The position numbers and the translations under genes were made by a program. Shown here piece after piece: positions 30,560 to 41,438 of a DNA stretch of 64,000 nucleotides. The number at the start of each line of letters is the position of its first letter. Positions within the stretch are counted from its first letter, which is position 1. Source of the stretch: Populus alba (taxonomy: Eukaryota; Streptophyta; Magnoliopsida; Malpighiales; Salicaceae); the NCBI RefSeq assembly GCF_005239225.2, contig NC_133294.1, positions 2,790,001 through 2,854,000 of the forward strand, given 5' to 3'. The notes below the pieces were generated by a model. It saw only the letters and a program-made list of their open reading frames with translations, searched no databases and was not told the origin of the DNA.

Positions 30560-31203
30560 CAAATAAAATATTTCATATCTCCCTTCATTTCATCGGAAGA
30601 GATCCTCTAGTAAAACATATCAACTTATGGTTGGAAGAATATGGCTCCCACAGTTCTGCCTTTGATATACTTTATGGGATTGGTGGAGTAGGGAAGACAA
30701 CCATAGCAAACAGTGTTTATAACCAGCAGTTTCATAAGTTTGAAGGTAGGATCTTTCCATCAAATGTTAAAGATTTTATGGAGGAATCTTGGAGAATAGA
30801 TAACAAAAAATCACTTAATCTTTTGAGTTGGCATGCCTGTGGACAAGCTTACCCAGTTGAAGATTTTATGGAGGAATCTTGGAGAATAGTACATCATTGT
30901 AATGGACTTCCAGTAGCCCTTTGTGCTATTGGTTCTTCATTTTTTAGTAAAAGCAGAAAAGTATGGGAAAGCGCATTACATGAAATGGAAGTGATTCCAA
31001 ATTGTCAAGTTCAAAAGGTTCTTGCAAAAAGTTAGAACTCTCTTGATGATGATTATCAGAAGAACTTATTCCTTGATATTGCTTATTTCTTCAATGGAAT
31101 GGATGAGAATTATGCAGTTAGGACACTTGATGGGTTCGGTATAGATGCAAGATTTAGGATTGACTATCTCATCGATTGATGTGTTGTAGAAATTGTTAAA
31201 ATA
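30560..31203 (+). pseudogene. psiTNL-C NB-ARC fragment, inverted, with internal deletion
   Basis: Plus strand, opposite to every other TNL piece here. It runs from FHFIGRDPLVKHIN through the P-loop GIGGVGKTT to NQQFHKFEGR, then jumps into the RNBS-C region (LNLLSWHACGQAYPVED), GLPV, KVWESALHEME and RNBS-D. Kinase-2 and RNBS-B are deleted. A 29-bp block (AGATTTTATGGAGG...) is duplicated at 30771-30799 and 30861-30889 around the lesion. Stops at 31033-31035 and at the LID*C position. It ends at VEIV, where an LTR piece begins. Confidence 0.85.
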
Positions 31204-32585
31204 AAATGAAATGATGAAGTACCTGTGTTCTTCTCCTCTCCGTCTTTTCCCTTCCCTTTTCTTCCAGTTTTTCTCCCCTGTTTTCCCCTCTCAGCGGTTC
31301 TTGGCGTGGCTGCTGGGATGAAGAAGATGATGAGCTGACGATGGCGTTGGCAGTGCTGGTGCAGTTGTGATGGAGAATGGCAGTGGCTGGTTTCTGGAAG
31401 AATTGAAGATGATGACAATTCTGGTCTTGCGTTCTTTTTATTATTCTGGACTTTCTCTCTGGGTTTCTTCCTTTGCTTCTGTTTCTTTGGTTTTATTCCC
31501 TTGCCTCTGGTTCCAAAGGTCAAGGGACAGCAACGATGGAGGCTGGTTGCTGTTGGTTTTTTTCTTGCTTCTGTTCGTCTGCTCCTCTGTTATCGTCTCC
31601 CTATGCTTCCCAGTTCTCCTTCCTGTCTCCCTCTTTTTCTTTTTATTCTCCCTGTTCTCTTTCTCTCCCTCTCTGTCTCGTCTTTCTCCTTTCCGTTATC
31701 CCCCTCTCTCTGTTTTTCTCCTGTCCGTTGTCCTCTCTGGTCTTTTTTTTTCTGTCTTTCCTCCTCCTTTTCATCGTCTTTCTCTGGCTTTTATAAGCCA
31801 AAGAATGCCCTGCGATGCAACGTTCGGCTTGGTAACGGCATGTAGAGGAATAGTAGCCGTGAAACATTCCCCATAATTGAAGCAATCTGCTGTTTTTGTC
31901 GCTGAAATGGCTCCACTGTCTACTGAAAGGGCTGTGAAGAAAGGTAATGAAATGGTGCTCCGAAACGGCGCCGTCTTCCTATCAAAATGGATATTTCTGA
32001 TTTGGTCCTTGGCTGTTTTGACAACTTTCTAATCAAGCCCCCGGATGAATTGTAATTGGATCCCTTGATTTTAGTGCCTTTTCCGGTTTAGTCCTTGGTT
32101 TCAAATTGTTTCAATTAAGTCTCTAATTGGCCATCAAACTTCAATAATTATGCAATTAAGCATCTGATTTGACCAAATCAACTCTTTAAAATTATAATTA
32201 GACCTTATAACTTTAATTACTTCCAATAAAAACCTAAATTGACTTTAAAAAAATCAAGTTTTTTACAATTAAACCATCTATAAATTCAATTAAACCTTGG
32301 ATAAAATTTAATTGAGTCCATAAACATATTATTTTGAATTTTTCTTTCTCAACTTGAATTTTCTTTGTCAATAGAGCTCTCATTAGTAGAAAATATAACG
32401 TAAAATTTCAATTCTTGTATTTCTGAACCTCCTCAACCAATTCCTAGTCATTTTATAAGAGTTTCAGCATCCTTTTCTAACTCTTGTTATTATTATTTTT
32501 ATTTCTTTCGAATATATATATTTTTTTGTATTTTCTTATTTTTTATATGAGAATCTAAAAAATAGATAATAACAGGAGAGGTAAT
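31204..32585 (-). repeat. Tat-like LTR fragment, 5' part, minus strand
   Basis: Read on minus it follows the G1/G2 LTR plan: a TTAATTG-rich start (32500-32000), GTTTTGGTCC-like CGCC-containing middle, TATAAAA (minus; plus 31790-31796) in a GGCTTATAAAAGCC context, then a purine-rich stretch that is C/T-rich on plus (31220-31780). The open frames over the C/T-rich part are artefacts of composition. No end or target duplication identified. Confidence 0.6.
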
Positions 32586-32609
32586 ATCAGTCATTGTCTA
32601 AATGCTTTA

Positions 32610-32918
32610 CTACAAACCTGAGAAAATTAAGAGTTCACTACCAGCATTCTAGTCTTATGCTATTTGTAATTTCATTCAGAAATACAACTTACCCATCTTC
32701 TAAAACCATTCCTCCTAACTCTGCAATTTTCTTCAAAGCAATCCTCCACCAATTCACTCGCTCCATCTCCTTCTTGAAACGCTTTTCATGATCCAATAAT
32801 GCTATAGTGACTTCAGATGGATCCACATCATAGAATACTGGCAAAACTATGCAGTCAACATTCCTCTTACACTCCATGATCATTACAAGTTCATCGAAGC
32901 ACCATCTCGACAAAGCAT
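32610..32918 (-). pseudogene. TIR exon fragment with intron start
   Basis: Minus strand 32918-32693 encodes the C-terminal half of a TIR domain from LSRWCFDELVMIME through VFYDVDPSEV to WWRIALKKIAELGGMVLEDG, then the GTAAGT donor at 32692-32687. A stretch before ALLDHEKRF is missing. The upstream part of the exon is cut at about 32918. It keeps the WC-x-x-EL glutamate position. Most likely the first exon of what became psiTNL-C. Confidence 0.8.
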
Positions 32919-34429
32919 AATTTAACAATTATTTTTTTAATTATTATTTGTTTTATTTTTTATTATTTTATTATTTATTAATTCCATTTCTCATCATTTT
33001 ATTGATCGAGGATTTAATTTCCTTATTTTTGTAGGTTTATCTTCTATGAAGTTGGTTACAGTCTCATAATTTAGACTACAAGTTTTGAAAAATAGGTTGA
33101 GTTCATTTTATTTTTTTAGGTCATTTTTAAAAAACTGATATTTTTTTTTTTAAATCATCTTTCAACATTGGGTTGGTTAGGAGTTGAATTTCATGAATTT
33201 TTTTTTTTTGTATTATTTCAATTTCATGTCTTCAGTCGTAATTTAGTGGGTTAACACATGGCCTTTTGTTTTTCCATTGTTTTTTTATATTGGATTGTTT
33301 TTCTTAGTTTTTCCCTTCAACATTATATTATCTGAGATTTGAGCTTTGTTGTTTTATTCTATTTTTTTTCTACAAGGTTATCCTGGTCTCAAGATTAGAT
33401 TATGTATTTGGCTAACTGACTTGAGTGGATTAATCAAGTCATTTTTTTGTTTTTTTTTAATTTGATTTTTTTTTAATTGTATCCTTTAATATTTGATTGC
33501 TTAGAATTGAGATTTATATTTTTTTTATAGGTTGTCACATTCTCATTTGATTTTTTTGCTTCGTTATCAAATACTATGAGGATATATTTTTGTAATATTG
33601 ACAAGCGATCTTTTTTTTACTTGATCATTGTGAATTTCTTTATTAGTTTGTTTTGTTTATTGTTGTTCTCTATTTTTTTAATTATATTATTAAATTAATT
33701 ATATTTATTGAGTTAAGGCAACTTAACAACCTAAGTCTTTAATTATTTTTATTTAAAAAAAAAAAAAACACTACCATCACCTCAACATTTTTTTTACATG
33801 AAAAAAACTTTGCCCTACTAGTAATACAGTTCAGGTAAATAATATAGTTCAAGCTAATCACGTGGCCACAGAGCCCCACTGGGATTCATATTCAATATTC
33901 ATTCGATGGTGTGTATGGTAGGCTAGACATGTGAAGCCCATTAATTGATTCTGTCCATATTATTTATGTTAACCCGACCCGGTTGTGCTTTTTGAAGGTC
34001 CACCAGGCTTGTTCCCCTGTTCAGATCTTAGCAAAAAAATCTACAATATTTAAATTTAAAACCATCAATATATATATATAACCTCAATTTTAAAAAAATT
34101 CTTAATCAAACACATTAAATTATTTTTTTGTTCCACCATAGTTTTAACCAAATATATATAAATACCAAACCAACCTCAACCAAATTTATTTTTTATAAAA
34201 TAATTTTTTTTAAATCACAACCATAAAAACTATAATAATATCAAGATTTTCAAACCGAGATCTCATAGGCAGTCAAAGTTGTTGGCTACTATAGAAAATT
34301 TTTAGGATTTCCACTTTTGTTATTGAATTTTAATTCTATCTTTTAATTTGATAATTCTCAATTAAAATTGATTTTTAAATTTTAAATTTTGATGATTATT
34401 ATATTTTATTTTTATAATAAAAATATCCA
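32919..34429. other. T-rich spacer with weak internal repeats
   Basis: No gene. Very T-rich, with a loosely repeated block (CTTTCAACATTGGGTTGGTTAG and relatives near 33160, 33313 and 33482) spaced by about 155-170 bp. Probably an old noncoding repeat. Confidence 0.4.
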
Positions 34430-34944
34430 TATTAATTTATTGTGAAAATTTAATACAATCAAATCAATTTTTAATTAAAATAAAATATATTCAAATTATA
34501 AAAATTTTTCAATTATATTTTCAAAATATGCTCACCTATTTTTAACTCGAAGCGAACTTGTCTTGAAAGGATATGTGTAGAAACAAAATAAAAAAACATT
34601 ACAAATAAAATTTCACTATATATTATTTTTATTTTATTTTTACATAAAAAATAAAATAAAAACATAAATTTTGGTCAATAAAAGAAGGTTGGCATATAAA
34701 ATAAAATATTTAATATATCTTATTATAATAATACAAGATCCTATAAATAAAAATTAATTAATAAAATAATATCATGTGATATTAAAAAAAATATAAAAGC
34801 CATTATAAATATTTATAAATAAAAGATGTCATGCTAGACGTTGGAGGAAGATTACGGGAGATACAAAACTATTTTCAGAAGCTTTGGAGCTTTTATTCAT
34901 TTTACGGCTGAAATCTAAAAAAGCAAACCTCTACTTGATGAAGC
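34430..34944. other. AT-rich 3' flank of psiTNL-D
   Basis: Paralogous to 5118-5731, beyond the stop codon of the TNL C-terminal exon. No gene. Confidence 0.6.
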
Positions 34945-35263
34945 CTACATTATTACAGTTTCTAGACCCTTCTTTGCAAAATACCCCCAAGCCCCATCGC
35001 ATTCATAGAAACCACAATAATAATTTCTAAAAATACGAGAAGCTATTTCTACTTTGGCCGCGTGTGCATCATCGCTACTGTTGTGGGCATTGATAACTTC
35101 ATCATTTCCTTCCTCTTCATGCAACCATTGTACACCAATCGTCTTTACTTGAACAGCTGGACTAAGTGGAAGCACCAAAATACGCACGTCATCACCATTA
35201 TCAAATGCAGGATCACCGACTAATTTCACGTGGCTTAGCGATTGGAATTCACGAACCCCAGGC
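34945..35263 (-). CDS. C-terminal exon of psiTNL-D (distal post-LRR domain)
   Basis: Open frame PGVREFQSLSHVKL, GDPAFDNGDDVRILVLPL, VQVKTIGVQWLHEEEG, then KVEIASRIFRNYYCGFYECDGAWG and stop at 34947-34945. It equals the distal half of the TNL post-LRR domain and tail; the proximal half (HRIFGFNLFL block) is absent. Paralogue in psiTNL-B: 5732-6060. Confidence 0.75.
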
Positions 35264-36004
35264 CTGTGACTCATAAAGAAAGAGTGTTAACATTTAGCTA
35301 TGAAATTAAAGCAGGTTGTGTGTCAATGATTTGATAGTTTAAACCAAATCATGATTGGAAAAAAAAACAATGAAGAAATCATGAGTATTTTTTTTTTTTT
35401 TTGTTATATGTTTTCTTATCAGTACACTTAACTGAAAGAAATTAAGAGTTCACAACCAGCATTCTAGTCTTATGCTATGTATTGTTTCATAAAGAGATAC
35501 AACTTACCCATCTCCTAGAACCATTCCAGCTAAATCAGCCACTTCCTTTAAAGCAATCCTCCACCCATTCACCCGCTCCATCTCCTCGTTGAAGCTCTTT
35601 TCATGTTCCACAAATGCTGCAGAGAAGCTCCCTGTTTGACGTCCGACTTGGGATGGATCCACATCATAGAATACTGGCAAAACTATGCAGTCAGCATTCC
35701 TCTTACGTTCCATGATCATTACAAGTTCATCGAGGCACCATCTCGACGAAGCATAGTCTTTGGAGAACACGATTATCGATATTTTTGATTGTTGTATTGC
35801 CTTCTGGAGCTCGAAATCTATATTCTCTCCTCTCCGAATTTCATTATCATCTCTAAATGTGTGAATCCCTGCTTGAACCAGGGCCGTGTAGAGGTGATCG
35901 GTAAAGTTCTTGCGGGTGTCTTCACCTCTAAAACTCAAGAACACTTGACATTTACAATTAGGAAACCGTGAAGAGTAGGATTCTTGATATTTCCCAGCAG
36001 CCAT
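34945..36004 (-). CDS. psiTNL-D: candidate TIR plus C-terminal-domain fusion gene
   Basis: Two TNL exons on the minus strand with NB-ARC and LRR removed. An intact TIR exon (36004-35508) ends GATGG|GTAAGT. After 244 bp, TTTATGAGTCACAG|G is a plausible acceptor inside the old C-terminal exon. Splicing 35508 to 35263 would complete a Gly codon and continue in frame to the stop at 34945: 271 residues. The intron holds the start of the old intron 1 (35288-35507) joined to the C-terminal exon. Unspliced, translation would stop right after the TIR domain (166 residues). Expression is not shown, so it may be a pseudogene or a TIR-X type immune gene. Confidence 0.5.
35508..36004 (-). CDS. Intact TIR exon of psiTNL-D
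   Basis: ATG at 36004-36002 in context GAAATGGC, chosen because psiTNL-E starts at the same place (MANGKHQE). Residues 20-31 QVFLSFRGEDTR form the first strand and loop, 46-50 GIHTF, 73-79 SKISIIV, and Glu93 in WCLDEL is at the position of the catalytic glutamate of plant TIR NADases. It continues with VFYDVDPSQV (111-120) and WRIALKEVADL (148-158). 165 codons plus two bases before the GTAAGT donor, no stop or frameshift. TIR domains cleave NAD and make signalling nucleotides that activate EDS1 complexes; TIR-only proteins of this kind are known. Confidence 0.85.
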
Positions 36005-36449
36005 TTCGAGTCTAGCAAAGATAAGACTTTTCAAAGATCTGAACAAAATAAAACAGTTTTCAAGATCGACAGCACACCAATAAGTTGAAGTGTTCATGTA
36101 TTATTATCTTACTTTATCTTTAAAACAGTTTTCAAGTTAATTCCCTGCAATCAAATCCTCCATGCCCTTTCAGAAAAATATCTGTACATATGATAAATCT
36201 CTATGCTGAACCAACGAAATTGGTTGATGAGATCATCAATAATTAGTTTCTAACGGTGAATTAATTTAAGTGATTCTAAAAGAGATAAGAGAGAGAGAGT
36301 ACCTGTAATCTTTACTTGTAAGACCATCTCCTGGAGAAAATGTTATTTTGAAGAGTTTAATTGATAAAATAATATTTTAAATAGTATAAATATAATATTT
36401 TATTTTTTTAATATGTTTGATGTTATTTTTTTTTATATGGTTATATTTA
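36005..36449 (-). promoter_or_regulatory. 5' flank of psiTNL-D
   Basis: The sequence to about 36310 matches the 5' flank of psiTNL-B (25725-26090), including the GAGAGAGAGTACCTG block. It should contain the untranslated leader and core promoter; I could not place a TATA box or start site with confidence. Confidence 0.5.
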
Positions 36450-36805
36450 ATTGGTTTATTTTTTTGTGGCCTTATTTTGTTGGTTTTGATGTTTTTAAAA
36501 GATATGTAAAAATAATATTTGTGGAAAAGAAAAAACATTTTATTTAATATTTTTTAAAAAATATGTAAAATAAACATAAAAAAACTAAAATAATATTACG
36601 TTGGAGATGCTATAAAGTCAGCCTTAGAAGTCGCTGTGGTATAATTACCAAAAGGGACATTAGAGACACACACAACACATAATCCCTCCCATCAACTCTC
36701 ACGGTTCTTCTTACTTCACCCACCAGTAAGAAAAAGGCACGTGGAGGATAAGGCTCTTCATATCTGACTTGGAAAGTTTACTAGGGCCTGTAATTCTTGT
36801 TGCAT
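36450..36805. repeat. Direct repeat, copy 1
   Basis: About 355 bp (TTAATTGGTTTATTTTTTTG ... CCTGTAATTCTTGTTG) almost identical to 38245-38603. It includes AGAAGTCGCTGTGGTATAAT, similar to AAAGTCTCTGTGGTACGGA beyond the psiTNL-B flank, so it is upstream DNA of a TNL unit that was duplicated. Confidence 0.85.
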
Positions 36806-38159
36806 CATTTGAATCTGTTGAAAACCGAAAAAAACATTAATAGAAAAAACCGAATCGAAAAAAAACCGATTAAATTAATTAGAATATTTAAAATAAATCT
36901 CAGTTTGGTTCGGTTTTTAATTTTACAATGCAGAAACCTGTTAACCCGAACCAAACCGAATCAGTTAAAAAAAAGGTATTATAATATAAATAGAAAATTT
37001 TGCCTCTTGCCTCTCCGCTAACCCTAATACCAGAGCACTTGCCCCCTCTCGCCCCTTCCTCTCCAGTCTCCTTAGAGTTAAAAAATAGAAAAACAGAGAT
37101 CCAAAACAGTTTGTATTTCCATCGTCACTTAGAAACACATAGACTGTTCGCTTGATTTGCCTAGTAACCCTAGCTACCTGCACCCGCCCCCTCTCGCCTC
37201 TCAACCTCTCCCTCTCCTTAGACTTAAGAACATAGAGATCCAAAACAACCTGACACACCAATCAATTGAACTTTAAAACCAATCAAACCTCTCAAAAACA
37301 TATCGATGTTTTTCATAACCTATCCACTATCCGGTTGGCCTTTTCTCTTCTTCTAAGCAAGATCACATGATACTCCACAATCTCCACTACTCTTTTGTTG
37401 AATCAGTTCTATCATAGTGAGTTTTAATTTTGTATTTTTCTTTTTAATTAATTAATTAACTAACTAATGGCTGCTCGTATTTTTCCTAGCTTTATCATCT
37501 ATTTAATTTATTGTATTTTTCACTTTAGTTGTCTAGAATAATATAGAAAAAATGATGCCCAGTAACCCTAGATGTCTCAGTTGCTGTTTTGAATGCTCTA
37601 AAATCAATTCTATACAGTATGCACTATACATTTGTTGTTTGTGCTCGCTTTAATTGGGTTTTTATTCTTAAGCACTGAAAGGAATGTATATATTTTGATT
37701 TAGTGCTTGCATCTTTATTTGAGTCACAACTTGAACTGATCTGAAAAGAAACACAGTAAATTATTTATTTTTTATCCTGCTCTCAATTCAAATTCTTACG
37801 ATTATTTAGTTTCGCAAAAGTTAGGTTATAAATTTGTTTTACTAGGTATGATGTGGGTCATGGCCTCTTTTATTTTTGTCATGACTGTTTTTATACTAAA
37901 TCAGGCTTAGAGGGCTATGAATAGAACCATGCATTGCTCTTAACCTGCTTGTTGTTGTGGTCTAGCATCACATATTAACAACACAGTTTCTATGAAGCAA
38001 TAATAAAGCATTTTCTTTTTATGTAACTTTATCAGTAATTTCAGTTTCCACTTAAAATCAACCATCAAAACTAACCCCTAATTAATAAATAGATAAACAA
38101 TCCAAATTTTCATTCCTCAACACAAATCTTCAAACCCCGAAAAGAAAAGAAAAAAAAAA
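36806..38159. other. Unidentified insert between the two direct repeats
   Basis: 36830-36965 has an A/C-rich AAAACCGAATCGAAAA-like arm and a GTTTGGTTCGGTTTTT-like arm. 37010-37260 holds two copies of a C/T-rich block (GCCCCCTCTCGCC, CTAACCCTA, GAGATCCAAAAC) about 160 bp apart. 37300-38160 resembles noncoding gene-flank or intron sequence. No coding domain recognised. Confidence 0.4.
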
Positions 38160-38244
38160 GTTTCTTTGTTTGATTAATCATTTCCTTCCTCTTCATGCAA
38201 CCATTGGACACCAATCGCCTTTATTTGGACACCAATCGTTTTTA
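38160..38244 (-). pseudogene. Scrap of a TNL C-terminal exon
   Basis: TCCTCTTCATGCAACCATTG and ACACCAATCG match the minus-strand IGVQWLHEEEG block of psiTNL-D (about 35105-35140). The ACACCAATCG part is repeated once. Nothing else of the exon remains. Confidence 0.6.
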
Positions 38245-38603
38245 TTTAATTGGTTTATTTTTTTGTGGCTTTATTTTGTTGGTTTTGATGTTTTTAAAAG
38301 ATATGTAAAAATAATATTTGTGGAAAAGAAAAAACATTTTATTTAATATTTTTCTAAAATATGTAAAATAAACATAAAAAAAACTAAAATAATATTACGT
38401 TGGAGATGCTATAAAGTCAGCCTTAGAAGTCGCTGTGGTATAATTACCAAAAGGGACATTAGACACACACACAACACATAATCCCTCCCATCAACTCACA
38501 CGGTTCTTCTTTCTTCACCCACCAGTAAGAAAAAGGCACGTGGAGGATAAGGCTCTCCATATCTGAGTTGGAAAGTTTACAAGGGCCTGTAATTCTTGTT
38601 GTA
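38245..38603. repeat. Direct repeat, copy 2
   Basis: See 36450-36805. Only scattered single-base differences by eye. Confidence 0.85.
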
Positions 38604-38996
38604 TCTTTTTTTCTTACCTAAACTTCAATCATAATTTTTACCAAACACATATCTAAATTCAACTAACTTTAATTAATCATACTTTTTTAAAATTTATATT
38701 TTTCAAACTATAACTATAAAAACTACCTCAAAAACAAATACACTCAAGTTCCTACCGGTTCAAGACATGGGCGAATGGTTTTAATATTGAGAGAGAAAGG
38801 GTGGATTGTAATTTTAAGACAAGTCATCCCTACAAGTCCACTCTCTTTCTATGGTATGGAACGTTTCCGCGTGAGGAATTTTCCGTGCAGAAAGTCGGAA
38901 TGTGTACAACTGGGCCCAATACATGGGCATGGTTTTAAAATTGAGAGAGAAAGGGTGGATTGTAATTTTTAAGACAAGTCATCCCAACAATTCACA
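38604..38996. repeat. Spacer paralogous to 28170-28400, with two module copies
   Basis: The same CAACTAACTTTA(A/G)TTAATCATAC ... CCTACCGGTTCAAGACATGG run as at 28170-28295. The 97-bp module follows (38786-38884), then a second partial copy (38940-38991) after an ACATGGGCATGG repeat. Confidence 0.75.
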
Positions 38997-39538
38997 TCAT
39001 TTCGGCCAAAAATTCTATCGAAAAATTAAGGGGTAAGAAACCCAGACGATAAGGATTGCATAATGACATAACAGAAAACCATATGAATAGATCAAAGCCA
39101 CATATCCACTGGATATTTTGAATGACAAGTACTCTACAAACTCTTTCTAAAGTAGCCACTCCTGTTCTTCCTCCTCGTGAAACCACATTAACATCTCATT
39201 TTCATCATATTCAAGGACAATGTTGAATCTGTTGCCCTAAAGTTGTATCTGTTCCATCAAAGCAGAATTTATAAAATGAGCAAAGGGAAAATTTTCTAGA
39301 TATACAAGAACAAAAACGTAGAGTTTAAATAAAGCAGAACTTATAAAATGAACAACGGAGATCAAGAATTTTAAATTTTGGAAGAGACTGTGAAAGCACT
39401 TGAAATCGGTTGCTGTCCATTGAAAATAAAAGAGACTAGATACATAACGGTTTGCCTTTCCAAGCAACAATTAGACTGGTTCTGGATTAGATAAAGAGCC
39501 ACAAGCTTCTCTAAGCAGAAGTGCTTTGGTTTGGATCA

Positions 39539-41438
39539 TGTAAAAACCAACCCTTTTATTTTAATTTATTATTATTATTTTCCTTGAAAAAAAAAAATAA
39601 ATGAAGAATGAATTAAAATTTGGATTAACAGCAAGTACAAGTTTTGGGATTTAATTAAACTTTGTATTGGTTTTTATTAACCAAATTAAGAATTTAATTG
39701 AGGAATTGATAAGTTTGGGACTTAATTGAACTTCAAATTAGTTAATTAATAAAATCAGGAACTTAATTAAATAAATATCAAAGTTTAGGGTTGATTCTAG
39801 TTAAAATTGCAAGAAATTAAAATCCAAGAACCCATTTGCAAATGGCGTTGAGATGTAGGAGTCCAATTAAAGTTTATCCAGGGGGCTTGCTTACAAAGCT
39901 TTCAAAACATCAGACCCAAACGAAAATGGCCATCAACACTGTTCATCTTCTTCAGCGAACCAAACCAGAAACAGACTCCCCACGATCCCAATTACTCCTG
40001 CAATAACAACGGTCGGTCGCCTCATTATTTAGAGTCGACTGCATGGCATTCTCTGGCTATATAAAAAGCCAGAGAAAGACAGAAGAGAAAGAACTAAAGG
40101 GACGCCCTTGTCTTCTTCTTTGGTGGCAGCTCCAAAAGCTCCAAAAGCTAAAGGGATGACAGAGAAAGAACTGGGGGAAGGAGAAACGTAAAGAAGAATA
40201 TATAAAAAAAAAACAGAAGAGAGAAACAAGGGATGACAGAGAAGAGATTGAAGAGAAAAACAGAGAGAAAGAACGAACATCAGTGAAAAACTAAAGGGAC
40301 GCCCTTGTCTTCTTCTTTGGTGGCAGCTCCAAAAGCTCCATTTTCAGCAGCCACTGCTGTTATTGCTTGAGAAGACCAAAAAATACAGAGGGAAGAACTG
40401 GAAAAGGGAACAAACCAGGGGACTAAGGAAAACCAAAAGAACTCGAGAAGGAAACAGAGGTAGAAACACTGGGAGGACAAAGAAAAAAAACAGTCGAACA
40501 GAGGAGAGGGAATGAAAGTAGGAAACACAGAATCCGCATAGAAGAACAGAGCATATACGGGGAGACTAAAAAAAACAGAGGAAAACAAACATAGGCAAAG
40601 GTTGCACCGAGAGAAAGCAAAAGAAAAGAAAGAACCAGAGGAAAAGTAAACAAAAGGAGGAACAACATGCCATCGCCTTCATCCTACTCCTAGGTAAGTG
40701 TCCAATTTTTCAAAATAATTCACCAACCCTGTGTATTAGAGATTTAATTACATGGTAACTGTAGCAAGCGTGCGTGAACTATTCATGCATGCTTGCGGGT
40801 AAAAATTGCCTGGTCACTCGCTCTGGGCTGGCTGGGTCCAGCCCAGCCATACAAGCTGAGCTAGACCTAACCCAAAAAAATAAAGATAAAAATAAAAATA
40901 AAAAAAAATAAAAAATGAAAACAAGTAAAATAAAATAAAATAAATATATGCATGCATGCATGCATAAAAAATAAATTTGTTTTATTGGTGTATTTACTGT
41001 ATTAGAGTCATGAATAAAAATATTTATTTAAATTTATTTTGTTATATTTTGTTATTATTATTTTCTAGCTACGTAATATTTACTAAAGCCAAAGTTGAAA
41101 ATATTCGTAGTTAATTATTCATAGACACTAGAGTAAGGAAGATTACAAGCAAACCATCAAAGCATAAACCAACAAATTTTTAACAATTTAAGATAAAATC
41201 AGCAATGCAGTCTATCATAGGCAAGACATTTAAGGGGTTATAATATCTTCTCTTTCACGTAACCAGTCCTATACTATATAATCTTTGTTGACCAGTTAGG
41301 GTTTCTAGTGACCATAATATTAGATGACAACTCCTCAAGCAAAACCATTCCTCATCAAAAAAAACAAGATACTAAATGTCTGTTCTTTTTCCTTTGAGAT
41401 TTAATTTTTACACGATCGCCGCGATGTCCAATATGACA
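39539..41438 (+). mobile_element. Solo LTR of a Tat-like Gypsy in psiTNL-E
   Basis: 1,900 bp, starts TGTAAAAACC and ends CCAATATGACA, with the exact 5-bp target duplication GATCA at 39534-39538 and 41439-41443. There is no primer site or internal region, so it arose by LTR-LTR recombination. TATATAAAA at 40058-40066. It contains an AAAGGGACGCCC block in duplicate (40097 and 40293) and an ATGCATGC microsatellite (about 40949-40966). The end block (GTTGACCAGTTAGGGTTTCTAGTGACCA) is related to the G2 LTR end. Confidence 0.9.

Noticed and set aside
31367..31876. Ser/Leu/Phe-rich open frames with membrane-like segments
   Set aside because: They come from a C/T-rich stretch of an LTR fragment. Several frames of the same stretch are open, as expected from composition.
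40029..40668. Leu/Phe-rich minus-strand frames that look like membrane proteins
   Set aside because: Reverse of the purine-rich part of the solo LTR; no conserved start or domain.
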